A DNA stretch of 7,068 nt, taken from contig CANIMM010000164.1 of assembly GCA_947468255.1 (NCBI GenBank), positions 1-7,068 on the forward strand, written 5' to 3'. Made by a program: the position numbers and the translations under genes. Shown here in pieces: positions 1 through 7,057 of this stretch. Position 1 is the stretch's first letter; each line of letters begins with the position of its first letter. Under the pieces are notes generated by a model. The model saw only the letters and a program-made list of their open reading frames with translations, did no database searches and had not been told where the DNA came from. The DNA is from Chitinophagaceae bacterium. Its GTDB lineage: Bacteria > Bacteroidota > Bacteroidia > Chitinophagales > Chitinophagaceae.

Positions 1-25
1 AGTTTTTAGTTAAAATAATCGACAA

Positions 26-874
26 ATGCTCTTCTTCCCCAATTGCAAGATTAATCTTGGATTAAAAATTACTGGTAAAAGAGCGGATGGCTATCACAAT
101 ATTGAAACCGTTTTTTTTCCAGTTCCTTTGAGAGATGCCATTGAAATCATTGATAATAACGCGTCTTTAGAAACTGTTGAATTTACCCAATCAGGCATTG
201 CTTTAGATGGCTTGCAAAATGACAATCTTTGTATAAAAGCCTGGCAGCTGTTGAAGAATGATTTCCCTACCCTACCTTCCATCAAATTACATTTGCACAA
301 AGCTATCCCAACGGGGGCAGGTTTGGGGGGTGGTTCGGCTGATGGATCATTTACGCTAGTTTACCTCAATCAAAAATATTCCCTGAATCTTTCGGAAAAT
401 CAACTGCTAGCTTATGCTTTACAATTGGGTAGCGATTGCCCTTTTTTTATCATTAACATTCCTTGTCTGGCTACCGGTCGGGGTGAACAATTCCAGCCGA
501 TTCAGTTATCCTTGAGCGGTTACCGGCTAGTATTGGTTAATCCGGGGATTCATGTAAATACTCGTTGGGCATTTTCTCAGTTAACGCTAACTGAACCTGC
601 GACAAACAATACAGTCAACTTTAAACAATCGCTGTCAAGCATAGTTTCTGGCTCCATCGATCAATGGAAAGATAATCTTACCAATGATTTTGAAATGCCG
701 GTTTTTGAAAAATTCCCCATCATCCAATCTATTAAAGAAACGCTTTACGAAAAAGGGGCCCTTTATGCAAGTATGAGTGGCAGCGGAAGCAGTGTTTATG
801 GAATTTTTAAAGACATTGATATACCGTCCCTTAATTTTCCAAACCACTTTTTGATTAACTATAGTGCGCTTTAA
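26..874 (+). CDS. ispE: 4-diphosphocytidyl-2-C-methyl-D-erythritol kinase (IspE)
   Basis: This is the GHMP-family kinase of the cytosolic MEP pathway to isoprenoids. It phosphorylates CDP-methylerythritol at the 2-hydroxyl using ATP. The 282-residue length is normal for the family. Visible motifs are the N-terminal substrate segment FPNCKINLGL with the likely catalytic Lys8, followed by ITGKRADGYHNIET (residues 15-28). The glycine-rich ATP loop PTGAGLGGGSAD is at 95-106, GSDCPFF with the likely catalytic base Asp137 at 135-141, and the C-terminal GHMP motif SMSGSGSSVYGIF at 249-261. The start at base 26 is supported because the family motif begins within a few residues of it. No Shine-Dalgarno sequence precedes it, and only 25 upstream bases are visible, so its promoter or operon partners lie outside. 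The gene is complete. The family assignment is secure from the motifs; the function is known for the family. Confidence 0.97.
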   Translation: MLFFPNCKINLGLKITGKRADGYHNIETVFFPVPLRDAIEIIDNNASLETVEFTQSGIALDGLQNDNLCIKAWQLLKNDFPTLPSIKLHLHKAIPTGAGLGGGSADGSFTLVYLNQKYSLNLSENQLLAYALQLGSDCPFFIINIPCLATGRGEQFQPIQLSLSGYRLVLVNPGIHVNTRWAFSQLTLTEPATNNTVNFKQSLSSIVSGSIDQWKDNLTNDFEMPVFEKFPIIQSIKETLYEKGALYASMSGSGSSVYGIFKDIDIPSLNFPNHFLINYSAL

Positions 875-973
875 TTTCCAAAATAAAAAACAAAAACCAA
901 AACGACTATACAACAATAATTTTAGCATTTTTTTTAAGCCCTTTTCAATAAATTGCAATTCAAACTATAATCG

Positions 974-2644
974 ATGAAGCATTCCATTTTATTAATAACA
1001 CTCGTTGTCCTAATTGGTACTAACTCCTACTCGCAGAACTCAAAAAGCGAATATGCAAAAAACTGGCATATCCAAAATCAAGATAGTACAGGGGTATATG
1101 GAATTAGTCTAGATAAAGCGTATAGTTTCATCAATTCAAAAAAAATCAAAAGTAAGCAGGTATTGGTTGCGGTTATAGATAGTGGTATTGACACCCTTCA
1201 CGAAGACCTACAGTCGATACTTTGGACCAATCCAAAAGAAATACCTAATAATGGTATTGATGATGATAAAAATGGGTTTATCGATGACATCCATGGCTGG
1301 AATTTCTTGGGAGGAAAGGATGGGAGAAATGTTAAAAAAGACAGTTATGAGGCGGCGCGTGTTTACAACAAGTTGAAATTTAAATATAACAATCTAACCG
1401 CTGATGAATCCTCATTGAATGAGACTGAAAAAACTGAGTTTTCACTATTTAAAAAAACACAAAAAAAATTGGTTGGGGATATCAATCCAGAGGAAATTGC
1501 ATTTATAAAAAAATTGATGCCTGTTTTTTTAAAAGGCGACTCTGTGATTTCAAAAGACTTGGGTAAAAAAGAATACAACTGTTCTGACCTTGAAAAGTAT
1601 ACCACTACCAATGCGGATGCTAAAAAGACCAAGCTTTTTTTATTGCAACTCTGTAAGGGAAATGGAACTGATGATATTACCAATATCCAAATCACGGATG
1701 AATTTGATGGGCAGTTGAGAAAAGCTGAATCTGCCGATCATGCACCGGAAGAATACCGTAAACAGATTGTACAAGATGATGAATCTAATATCAACGATCG
1801 TAATTATGGTAACAACGACCTCATGGCGTCCAACCCTTTTCATGGTACCCATTGTGCTGGTATTATAGCCGCAATAAGGAACAATCAAATGGGTATGAAT
1901 GGTATTGCAGACAATGTGCGCATTATGATGCTAAGGGCCGTTCCGGATGGAGATGAGCATGATAAGGATATAGCACTTGCTATTCGCTATGCAGTAGACA
2001 ATGGTGCCCAGGTAATCAGTATGAGCTTTGGCAAGGAATTTTCTCCGGAAAAAGAATGGGTAGATGAAGCTGTACAATATGCAGAAAAAAAAGGAGTTTT
2101 ATTGGTACACGCTGCAGGCAATGATGGTAAAAATATTGACTCTACTGACAATTTCCCCTCTCCAATTTATAAAAATTCAACAACCAAAGCAACCAATTGG
2201 ATTACAGTCGGAGCAAGTGGAGATATTTCTAATGGTGGGATTGCGGCTAGCTTTAGCAATTATGGAAAAAAGGAAGTAGATATTTTTGCGCCAGGTGTTC
2301 AAATATATTCTACCCTGCCAGGTGGTAATAAATATGGTAATGCATCCGGTACAAGCATGGCCTGCCCCGTTGTAGCAGGAACAGCTGCACTGATTCTCAG
2401 TTATTATCCTAACCTTTCGGCCCAACAAATCAAATTTGCAATTGAAAATTCTGCTAAACAAATCACTCAAAATGTAACGCTCCCAGGAACAGACGAATTA
2501 ATTCCATTCAACGAGTTATCTAAATCGGGTGGTTTACTGAATGCCTATTCCGCTATACAATTGGCTAGCACATTAAAAGGAGATAGAAATAGTAAAAAAG
2601 AAAATTTACCTAAACCAATTATCAAAAAATCAAAAAAACAATAA
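974..2644 (+). CDS. Secreted S8 (subtilisin-like) serine protease with a large insertion
   Basis: This 556-residue protein is a probable exported endopeptidase. Residues 1-20 form a signal peptide with a hydrophobic stretch at 5-15 and likely cleavage near SYS|Q. No lipobox cysteine is seen. The catalytic triad is intact: Asp69 in AVIDSGID, His290 in HGTHCAG and Ser461 in GTSMACP. The oxyanion Asn383 is in AAGND. Residues 93-110 (NGIDDDKNGFIDDIHGWN) include a DxDxNG stretch resembling an EF-hand calcium loop. Asp and His are 221 residues apart, against 32 in subtilisin BPN', because a charged and largely helical insertion fills about residues 112-283. The C-terminus is lysine-rich and shows no type IX sorting domain. 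No Shine-Dalgarno site is present. A -7-like TAATTTTA lies at 917-924, but without a TTG partner at the right distance. The substrate is unknown. The peptidase class is certain; the export route is inferred. Confidence 0.95.
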   Translation: MKHSILLITLVVLIGTNSYSQNSKSEYAKNWHIQNQDSTGVYGISLDKAYSFINSKKIKSKQVLVAVIDSGIDTLHEDLQSILWTNPKEIPNNGIDDDKNGFIDDIHGWNFLGGKDGRNVKKDSYEAARVYNKLKFKYNNLTADESSLNETEKTEFSLFKKTQKKLVGDINPEEIAFIKKLMPVFLKGDSVISKDLGKKEYNCSDLEKYTTTNADAKKTKLFLLQLCKGNGTDDITNIQITDEFDGQLRKAESADHAPEEYRKQIVQDDESNINDRNYGNNDLMASNPFHGTHCAGIIAAIRNNQMGMNGIADNVRIMMLRAVPDGDEHDKDIALAIRYAVDNGAQVISMSFGKEFSPEKEWVDEAVQYAEKKGVLLVHAAGNDGKNIDSTDNFPSPIYKNSTTKATNWITVGASGDISNGGIAASFSNYGKKEVDIFAPGVQIYSTLPGGNKYGNASGTSMACPVVAGTAALILSYYPNLSAQQIKFAIENSAKQITQNVTLPGTDELIPFNELSKSGGLLNAYSAIQLASTLKGDRNSKKENLPKPIIKKSKKQ

Positions 2645-2705
2645 GTACTGAGTCAACATTTTTTATACAAATGATGGAAGGTTTTATAGTTTTTTAAATC
2701 AGTAC
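2645..2705 (+). repeat. Inverted repeat framing the S8-dinB intergenic gap
   Basis: GTACTGA at 2645-2651 directly follows the S8 stop codon, and its perfect complement TCAGTAC at 2699-2705 ends one base before the dinB ATG. The 47-base loop is AT-rich and contains TTTTATA twice. In RNA the 7-bp stem would bring the stop of one gene next to the start of the other and partly occlude the dinB start region. A 7-bp match within a 62-base gap can also arise by chance, at roughly one in ten, so function is only a suggestion. Confidence 0.35.
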
Positions 2706-2706
2706 C

Positions 2707-3219
2707 ATGTCAAGCAGCATATCTCCTACCAACCAGCCGGGTTATTTTCAGCGGTATATAGACCTGGTAAAAGAAAAGCAACTTGAAGCGGCGTTTATCC
2801 AACAATCAAAGGAGATTAAGGTATTGCTACCCCGTATCTCCGAAGAAAAATCAATGTATTCCTACGCAACCGCTAAATGGACCTTAAGAGAAATATTGCA
2901 ACACCTTATTGATTCGGAAAGAATTTTCTCCTATCGCGCTGTATGTTTTGCAAGAAAAGAAACAGCCATCCTTCCCGGATTTGATGAAAACGATTACGCT
3001 GCAGAATCCAATGCCAACAATAGAAGTTGGGAAAGTTTAACAGCTGAATTTGTAGCAGTAAGAAAATCTACGCTATTTCTATTCGACAGCTTTACTTCAG
3101 CAATGCTCGATACAAAAGGTAAAGCCGGTAACAATACACTTTCGGTAGAAGAATTGGGGTTTATTATTATTGGCCACTTTAGGCACCACCAAAGTATTAT
3201 GGAAGAACTTTATTTGTAA
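2707..3219 (+). CDS. DinB/YfiT-like (DinB_2) metal-dependent four-helix protein
   Basis: This 170-residue cytosolic protein has the pattern of the DinB/YfiT superfamily, a four-helix bundle that holds a divalent metal through three histidines. The likely ligands are His66 in LQHLIDSE and the HxxxH pair His157 and His161 in GHFRHHQ. KWTLREILQHLIDSERIFSYRA (about 57-78) matches the typical first metal-binding helix. Some family members are thiol transferases, such as the bacillithiol transferase BstA of Firmicutes; most are uncharacterised, so no substrate is claimed. There is no signal peptide. The gene starts 62 bases after the S8 protease gene on the same strand, so cotranscription is possible. 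A TAGTTTTT box at 2687-2694 resembles a -7 element but has no TTG partner. An inverted repeat spans this gap (see 2645-2705). Family membership is fairly sure; the function is open. Confidence 0.9.
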   Translation: MSSSISPTNQPGYFQRYIDLVKEKQLEAAFIQQSKEIKVLLPRISEEKSMYSYATAKWTLREILQHLIDSERIFSYRAVCFARKETAILPGFDENDYAAESNANNRSWESLTAEFVAVRKSTLFLFDSFTSAMLDTKGKAGNNTLSVEELGFIIIGHFRHHQSIMEELYL

Positions 3220-3251
3220 GCTAGGTTAATGTGGCCGCCTTAATGGCTAAC

Positions 3252-3292
3252 AAAAAAAAATCTCGGCTACCATAGGCAACAGAGATTTTTTT
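3252..3292. terminator. Probable bidirectional intrinsic terminator
   Basis: The arms TCTC (3261-3264) and GAGA (3282-3285) are extended by a perfect A7/T7 pairing (3254-3260 with 3286-3292), giving an 11-bp stem around a 17-base loop. The hairpin is followed by a T run on the plus strand and, read on the minus strand, by a run of nine T. It lies 32 bases after the dinB stop and 43 bases beyond the prc stop, between convergent genes, so it can end transcripts from both sides. The GC core is short, so efficiency is uncertain. Confidence 0.7.
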
Positions 3293-3335
3293 CGTTCCAA
3301 ATTAAAAATTAGTATTTAATTTTCAACCAATCGGC

Positions 3336-5540
3336 TTAATTCTTTACACTAGAAGCAGGTTTACCTTGATGGGCAATATTACTTTGAGCAATCATTTTAT
3401 TTGTAACCTTTACCGCTTCGTCAATGTAGATATCACCTTTTAAAGTGTTCAAAAACCGATTGTTTTTTTCGGTTTTATTTTTATCAGCAGTCAACTTATC
3501 CAAATCCTGCTCAACATTTTTAATATTTAGCTGTACAGGAAGTTTCAATAGATCTTCGAGTTGTTTGTACCTAGCTTTCAACAGCTTTTGTGCAGATTGG
3601 TATTTAATAATGTTTAAAGAATAGGCCCGCTCACTTTCCTTATCAATAGAATCAATCTTGTCCCTCATTTTTTTGAAAGCCATATTATTCTTCACCTGTT
3701 CGTTGGAACTTGCTGCTACTAAATCAGTGTTGTAGTTGCTCGTCCAGATTTTGTAATCAGACTTTGATATTTCATCCCATGCTAATGCGGACACATTATC
3801 TTTCTCACGAGCTTTAGCCAGTTCCATTCTATCAGGGATTATTACATCTGGTACAACCCCTCTTAATTGGGTGGCGCCACCATTGATACGGTAAAATTTT
3901 TGCAATGTTAATTTAACAGTGCCGAGATCTTCTGTCTTTTTATTAAATACCGCATTTTCACTTTCTGGATTTAATGGAATGGTTCTTTGAACAGTACCTT
4001 TGCCGTAAGTAGATGTGCTACCCACAATAATACCCCTTTTATAGTCTTGTATGGCTGCTGCAAAAATTTCAGAAGCAGAAGCACTAAACTCATCAACCAT
4101 CACTGTTAATGGCCCATCATATAAAATAGTTTTATCCCTATCTTTCCATTGAAAGGGTTGCTTTTCATCCCTTCCCTTTACTTGACAAATCGGTCCGTCT
4201 TCAATGAAAAGGCCAGCCATTTTTACAACTTCAGGAAGCGAACCTCCCCCATTGCCACGTAAGTCAAGCACAATTCCTTCAACATTTTCAGCCTTTAACT
4301 TGGTTACTTCTTTAGCAACATCATCCGAACATCTTGCACCCTTTGGATCTTCGAAATCCATATAAAACTCGGGTAAATAGATATAGCCAATTTTATGTTC
4401 TCCCTTTATAATCGCACTTTTAGCAAATGTGTCATCTAATTTAATTTCATCCCTATTCAACGATACAATTTTACTGCTTCCATCCGGCTTGCGAATCGTT
4501 AACCTAACCTCAGTTCCCTTTTCAGCACCCCTGATTAACTTTACCGCATCAGTAACTCCGAAACCAGTAACATCTACCGCTTCGGCAGAACCTTGCCCTA
4601 TTTTTAAAATTTCATCATCCACACCTAATTCTCCACTTTTCCATGCTGGACCACCTGTAATTAAACTTGCAATTTTTATCTTGCTCTGGTCTTCTCTCAA
4701 CTGCGCACCAATACCATAAAACTTTCCACTCATCATCTCATTAAATCCACGGCTATCGATAGGAGCAAAATAATTGCTGTGCGGATCCATAGAACCGGTA
4801 ATGGCATTAATGAATGAACTAAATAATTCATCCGCAGTATTGTGATTTTTTAAAGTGGTAAAATATCGCTCTATCTGCCTGCGAACCTGCCCTCTTGATT
4901 CCCGCTCAAGGGTGCTATCAGCCTTATAAACAAATTTCTCTTTCGGAGTACCGTTTTTATTAGACGCAGTATCTGGGGTAAGTGATTTGAGTTTATTTTT
5001 TTCCCTGTCCTCAATTAAATCAGCATATCTGGAAAGAACCAGGTATTTTAATCGCTTTCTCCAAACTTCTACTTTATCTGCTTCAGAGGTAGGGAAATTT
5101 ACTTTATCTCCATCTAAAACAATATTTTCATCTTTAGTAAAATCAAAAGGCTTTGATAAAATAATTTTAAAATACTCCGAAGCTTGTAACAACCTACGGG
5201 TATAAGATTGGCTGATCAAATAAAAAGATTCCAGCTTTTCGCCATGGATCTCATTATCAATATTTGATTCAAAACGTTTGAAACTATCCAAGTCTATTTT
5301 AAGAAAAATGGTTTTATCATCATCCAAATCTGCAATAAATCGCTTCATTACTAATTTGGAAAAATCATCATCGATTTTTTTCGGACTTAAATGCCCCTCT
5401 TCTAATAGCATACCCACATTCTGCAGAATCTTCTCATTCTTGGATTTAGGGTTGTCATCTGATTTCCCCTGCGTTTGAAAAGCTAAAAAAAGAATGGTTC
5501 CTGTAAGTACAAGGAATATTGGAAAAAACTTTTTACTCAT
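3336..5540 (-). CDS. prc: Carboxy-terminal (tail-specific) processing protease, S41 family
   Basis: This Prc/Tsp-type periplasmic serine protease degrades or trims envelope proteins from the C-terminal side. Read from the Met at 5540 it has 734 residues, close to long Tsp proteins. A signal peptide or membrane anchor covers about 1-22 (SKKFF, then a hydrophobic stretch). The TSP N-terminal domain spans about 30-260, with SMDPHSNYF near 250-257. The PDZ domain is at about 264-352, with GIGAQLR and GGPAW. The S41 core follows, with IVLDLRGNGGGS near 423-434. The catalytic Ser488 is in SASASE and the partner Lys514 is in YGKGTVQ. A charged helical C-terminal domain completes it. An in-frame Met at 5564 would add MLKIQQII; I prefer 5540 because it gives a classic signal peptide. 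Neither start has a Shine-Dalgarno site. It lies downstream of the SMP-30 gene on the same strand. Confidence 0.94.
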   Translation of the reverse strand: MSKKFFPIFLVLTGTILFLAFQTQGKSDDNPKSKNEKILQNVGMLLEEGHLSPKKIDDDFSKLVMKRFIADLDDDKTIFLKIDLDSFKRFESNIDNEIHGEKLESFYLISQSYTRRLLQASEYFKIILSKPFDFTKDENIVLDGDKVNFPTSEADKVEVWRKRLKYLVLSRYADLIEDREKNKLKSLTPDTASNKNGTPKEKFVYKADSTLERESRGQVRRQIERYFTTLKNHNTADELFSSFINAITGSMDPHSNYFAPIDSRGFNEMMSGKFYGIGAQLREDQSKIKIASLITGGPAWKSGELGVDDEILKIGQGSAEAVDVTGFGVTDAVKLIRGAEKGTEVRLTIRKPDGSSKIVSLNRDEIKLDDTFAKSAIIKGEHKIGYIYLPEFYMDFEDPKGARCSDDVAKEVTKLKAENVEGIVLDLRGNGGGSLPEVVKMAGLFIEDGPICQVKGRDEKQPFQWKDRDKTILYDGPLTVMVDEFSASASEIFAAAIQDYKRGIIVGSTSTYGKGTVQRTIPLNPESENAVFNKKTEDLGTVKLTLQKFYRINGGATQLRGVVPDVIIPDRMELAKAREKDNVSALAWDEISKSDYKIWTSNYNTDLVAASSNEQVKNNMAFKKMRDKIDSIDKESERAYSLNIIKYQSAQKLLKARYKQLEDLLKLPVQLNIKNVEQDLDKLTADKNKTEKNNRFLNTLKGDIYIDEAVKVTNKMIAQSNIAHQGKPASSVKN

Positions 5541-5779
5541 AATGATTTGCTGGATTTTTAGCATCTGGTAAAATTAACGCAAAAATTATATTAATTATTG
5601 GATTCACCTTTCAATTTTAGGCCAATTTTATCACAAAATGAAAAGTAATCAGTGTATTTAAAAGGTAGACTTTATGAAATTGAGCAAATCTTTGCAATCA
5701 AATGGCTATTTGGTTAAACAAAACAACAATTAGCGTGAATCCAGCATTCAATTTTTGATAGCCAATTTTTATAACAAAA
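5541..5779. other. Intergenic spacer between the SMP-30 gene and prc
   Basis: This AT-rich stretch of about 240 bases lies between two minus-strand genes. I see no hairpin with a T run that would end the SMP-30 transcript. On the minus strand before prc, AATTTTTG (5587-5580) resembles a -7 box with one mismatch, but the nearest TTG (5614-5612) is 24 bases away, wider than usual. Read-through from the SMP-30 gene, a weak own promoter, or both remain possible. Confidence 0.4.
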
Positions 5780-6781
5780 TCAAAACCCAACACCAACGGT
5801 TTTTGTTTGAATTCTCAGTAAATACCTATCTGACGTAATGTATAGCACTGAGCCGTCATTACCAAAGGCGCAATTGGCAGTAGCTTCGCCGGTTTCGATT
5901 TTACCCAAAAGTTTTCCTTTAGGCGAAATGACTAATATTCCGCCTGGTCCAGTCGTGAAAATATTTCCTTTTTTGTCAATTTTTAGTCCATCAGGCAAGC
6001 CTTTTAACCCTTGTTTTACCATTGGCGTAGCATCATAAAAGATTTTCCCTTTTCCTACAATTCCATCCGCCAACACGGGATATGCCATCAAATAAGCTCT
6101 GTCTGGGTCAGATTGTGCTACATAAAGGGTCTTTTCATCAGGCGAAAAAGCCAATCCATTGGGGCGAGTCAAATCTTTTATGATAAGTGAAACAACCCCG
6201 TTTTTAGCTATCCGATAAACCCCAAAAAGTGCTGTTTCACGGCTGGGGTCTTTATCTTTTTTAGGCATTCCGTAAGGTGGGTCAGTAAAATAATAGTCCC
6301 CATTTGACTTCTGCACAATATCATTTGGACTATTGAAACGCTTACCCAAATAATTGTCGGAAAGCGTCCGTTTGCCACCAATAGCAAGTGGCATTGCCGA
6401 AATACGTCGGTCGCCATGTTCACAGGAAATCAATTGCCCCAAGTTATTAATAATCAATCCGTTACTTCCAGGCTCTTCGCTATAAGGCAGGATGCCGGTA
6501 TAGCCAGATGGCTTCAGAAATTCTGTGATTTTCTCACCTTCTTTCCATTGATAAATGGTATTGGCTGGAACATCCGAAAACAATAAATAACCTCCATTTT
6601 TTACCCAAACAGGACCTTCTGACCAAAGAAACCCATCGCCAATCACTTCAATCCTAGCATTGTTTTCTATTATTTTATCTAATGCAGGGTCCAAGCGGGT
6701 TATTTGACCGATGCTTTTGTTTTGGGCAGAAGAAATGTAATTAATCAGTATAAGAGTGGCGAATACTAGAAATTTTTTCAT
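5780..6781 (-). CDS. Exported SMP-30/gluconolactonase-like beta-propeller protein
   Basis: This 333-residue protein belongs to the SMP-30/gluconolactonase/LRE family, six-bladed propellers that hydrolyse sugar lactones or related esters with a bound divalent metal. Likely metal ligands are Glu55 in WSEGPVW, Asn153 in RFNSPNDI, Asn208 in TRPNGLAFSPDEKTLY and Asp264 in GLPDGLKID. YYFTDPPYG (163-171) is a typical blade motif of this group. MKKFLVFATLILINYISSAQ is a signal peptide, so the protein probably acts in the periplasm. The frame is open back to an ATG at 6853, but I chose 6781 because the signal peptide starts there and because a promoter match at 6808-6838 lies inside the extension. The true substrate cannot be read from the sequence; gluconolactonase is only the family label. 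No terminator is seen between this gene and prc. Confidence 0.92.
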   Translation of the reverse strand: MKKFLVFATLILINYISSAQNKSIGQITRLDPALDKIIENNARIEVIGDGFLWSEGPVWVKNGGYLLFSDVPANTIYQWKEGEKITEFLKPSGYTGILPYSEEPGSNGLIINNLGQLISCEHGDRRISAMPLAIGGKRTLSDNYLGKRFNSPNDIVQKSNGDYYFTDPPYGMPKKDKDPSRETALFGVYRIAKNGVVSLIIKDLTRPNGLAFSPDEKTLYVAQSDPDRAYLMAYPVLADGIVGKGKIFYDATPMVKQGLKGLPDGLKIDKKGNIFTTGPGGILVISPKGKLLGKIETGEATANCAFGNDGSVLYITSDRYLLRIQTKTVGVGF

Positions 6782-6807
6782 AAAAGCAGATTGAAAATTG
6801 AATATAT

Positions 6808-6838
6808 TAAAAATAGATTTGTTTAGCAGGATTTCCAA
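6808..6838 (-). promoter_or_regulatory. Candidate promoter of the SMP-30 gene
   Basis: Read on the minus strand, TTG (6838-6836) is followed after exactly 20 bases by TATTTTTA (6815-6808). The Bacteroidota pattern is TTG, about 20 bases, TAnnTTTG; only the last base of the -7 box differs. The box lies 26 bases upstream of the MKK start codon. It is downstream of the tRNA terminator, so the gene appears to have its own promoter. No expression data support it. Confidence 0.45.
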
Positions 6839-6887
6839 AAAAGGATCGTCCAATTGGAAATTTGCACACTAATCTGCACCCCACCCC

Positions 6888-6928
6888 AAAAAAAAAGTGC
6901 AAACAATTGATAAACAAATGTTTGCACT
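6888..6928 (-). terminator. Intrinsic terminator of tRNA-Ser
   Basis: Read on the minus strand, AGTGCAAACA (6928-6919) pairs perfectly with TGTTTGCACT (6905-6896) across a 13-base loop. A run of nine T (6896-6888) follows, with its first base shared with the stem. The hairpin starts 6 bases after the encoded CCA. The plus-strand side has no T run, so it acts in one direction only. It insulates the SMP-30 gene from tRNA transcription. Confidence 0.88.
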
Positions 6929-6934
6929 AATAAG

Positions 6935-7022
6935 TGGCGGAGAGTTAGGGATTCGAACCCCAGGACCTGTTACAGTCAACAGTTTTCAAGACTGCCGCAA
7001 TCGACCGCTCTGCCAACTCTCC
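6935..7022 (-). tRNA. tRNA-Ser (anticodon UGA)
   Basis: The 88-base gene reads on the minus strand and includes an encoded CCA (6937-6935). The acceptor stem GGAGAGT/ACTCTCC has 7 bp, followed by discriminator G, as expected for serine. The anticodon stem GCAGT/ACTGT (with a G-T outer pair) encloses the loop CTTGAAA with anticodon TGA at 6988-6986. The T-stem TGGGG/CCCTA encloses TTCGAAT. A long variable arm, typical of class II tRNAs such as Ser, lies between the anticodon and T arms. It reads UCN serine codons, best UCA and UCG. No mismatch suggests a pseudogene. Confidence 0.97.
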
Positions 7023-7026
7023 GGCG

Positions 7027-7057
7027 CAAAAGTACGGGTTGAAAAATTTTAAGCCAA
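7027..7057 (-). promoter_or_regulatory. Consensus Bacteroidota promoter of tRNA-Ser
   Basis: Read on the minus strand, TTG (7057-7055) is followed after exactly 20 bases by TACTTTTG (7034-7027), a full match to the TAnnTTTG -7 box. Only four bases separate the box from the first base of the mature tRNA at 7022. Transcription should therefore start at or within a few bases of the tRNA 5' end, leaving almost no leader for RNase P to remove. Confidence 0.72.

Noticed and set aside
635..958. Antisense 107-codon open frame over the end of ispE
   Set aside because: It lies almost wholly opposite a well-supported gene, has no recognisable motifs and continues into AT-rich spacer; it is a shadow frame.
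853..973. Possible promoter for the S8 gene (TTG at 851-853 with TAATTTCC, or TAATTTTA at 917-924)
   Set aside because: The first has two mismatches in the -7 box and the second has no TTG at the right distance. Neither is strong enough to list as a feature.
15..974. Shared 8-mer ATAATCGA just before both the ispE and S8 starts
   Set aside because: With only two copies, in AT-rich leaders and at different distances from the ATG, it is most likely coincidence.
2177..2470. Antisense 97-codon cysteine-rich open frame within the S8 gene
   Set aside because: It is the complement of the conserved catalytic-serine region, so the cysteines reflect Ala, Gly and Thr codons on the real strand.
5684..5695. 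Short palindrome-like GCAAATCTTTGC in the SMP-30/prc spacer
   Set aside because: The arms are only 5 bp with a 2-base centre, a frequency expected by chance, and it is not placed at a clear promoter.
5674..5733. Plus-strand micro-ORF of 19 codons (begins MKLSKSL) with an AAAGG upstream
   Set aside because: There is no promoter match upstream, AT-rich spacers often contain such short frames, and Shine-Dalgarno-like sites carry little weight in this group.
6849..6858. Perfect palindrome TCCAATTGGA upstream of the SMP-30 promoter, considered as an operator
   Set aside because: Several 10-base palindromes are expected by chance in 7 kb, and no regulator gene is nearby.
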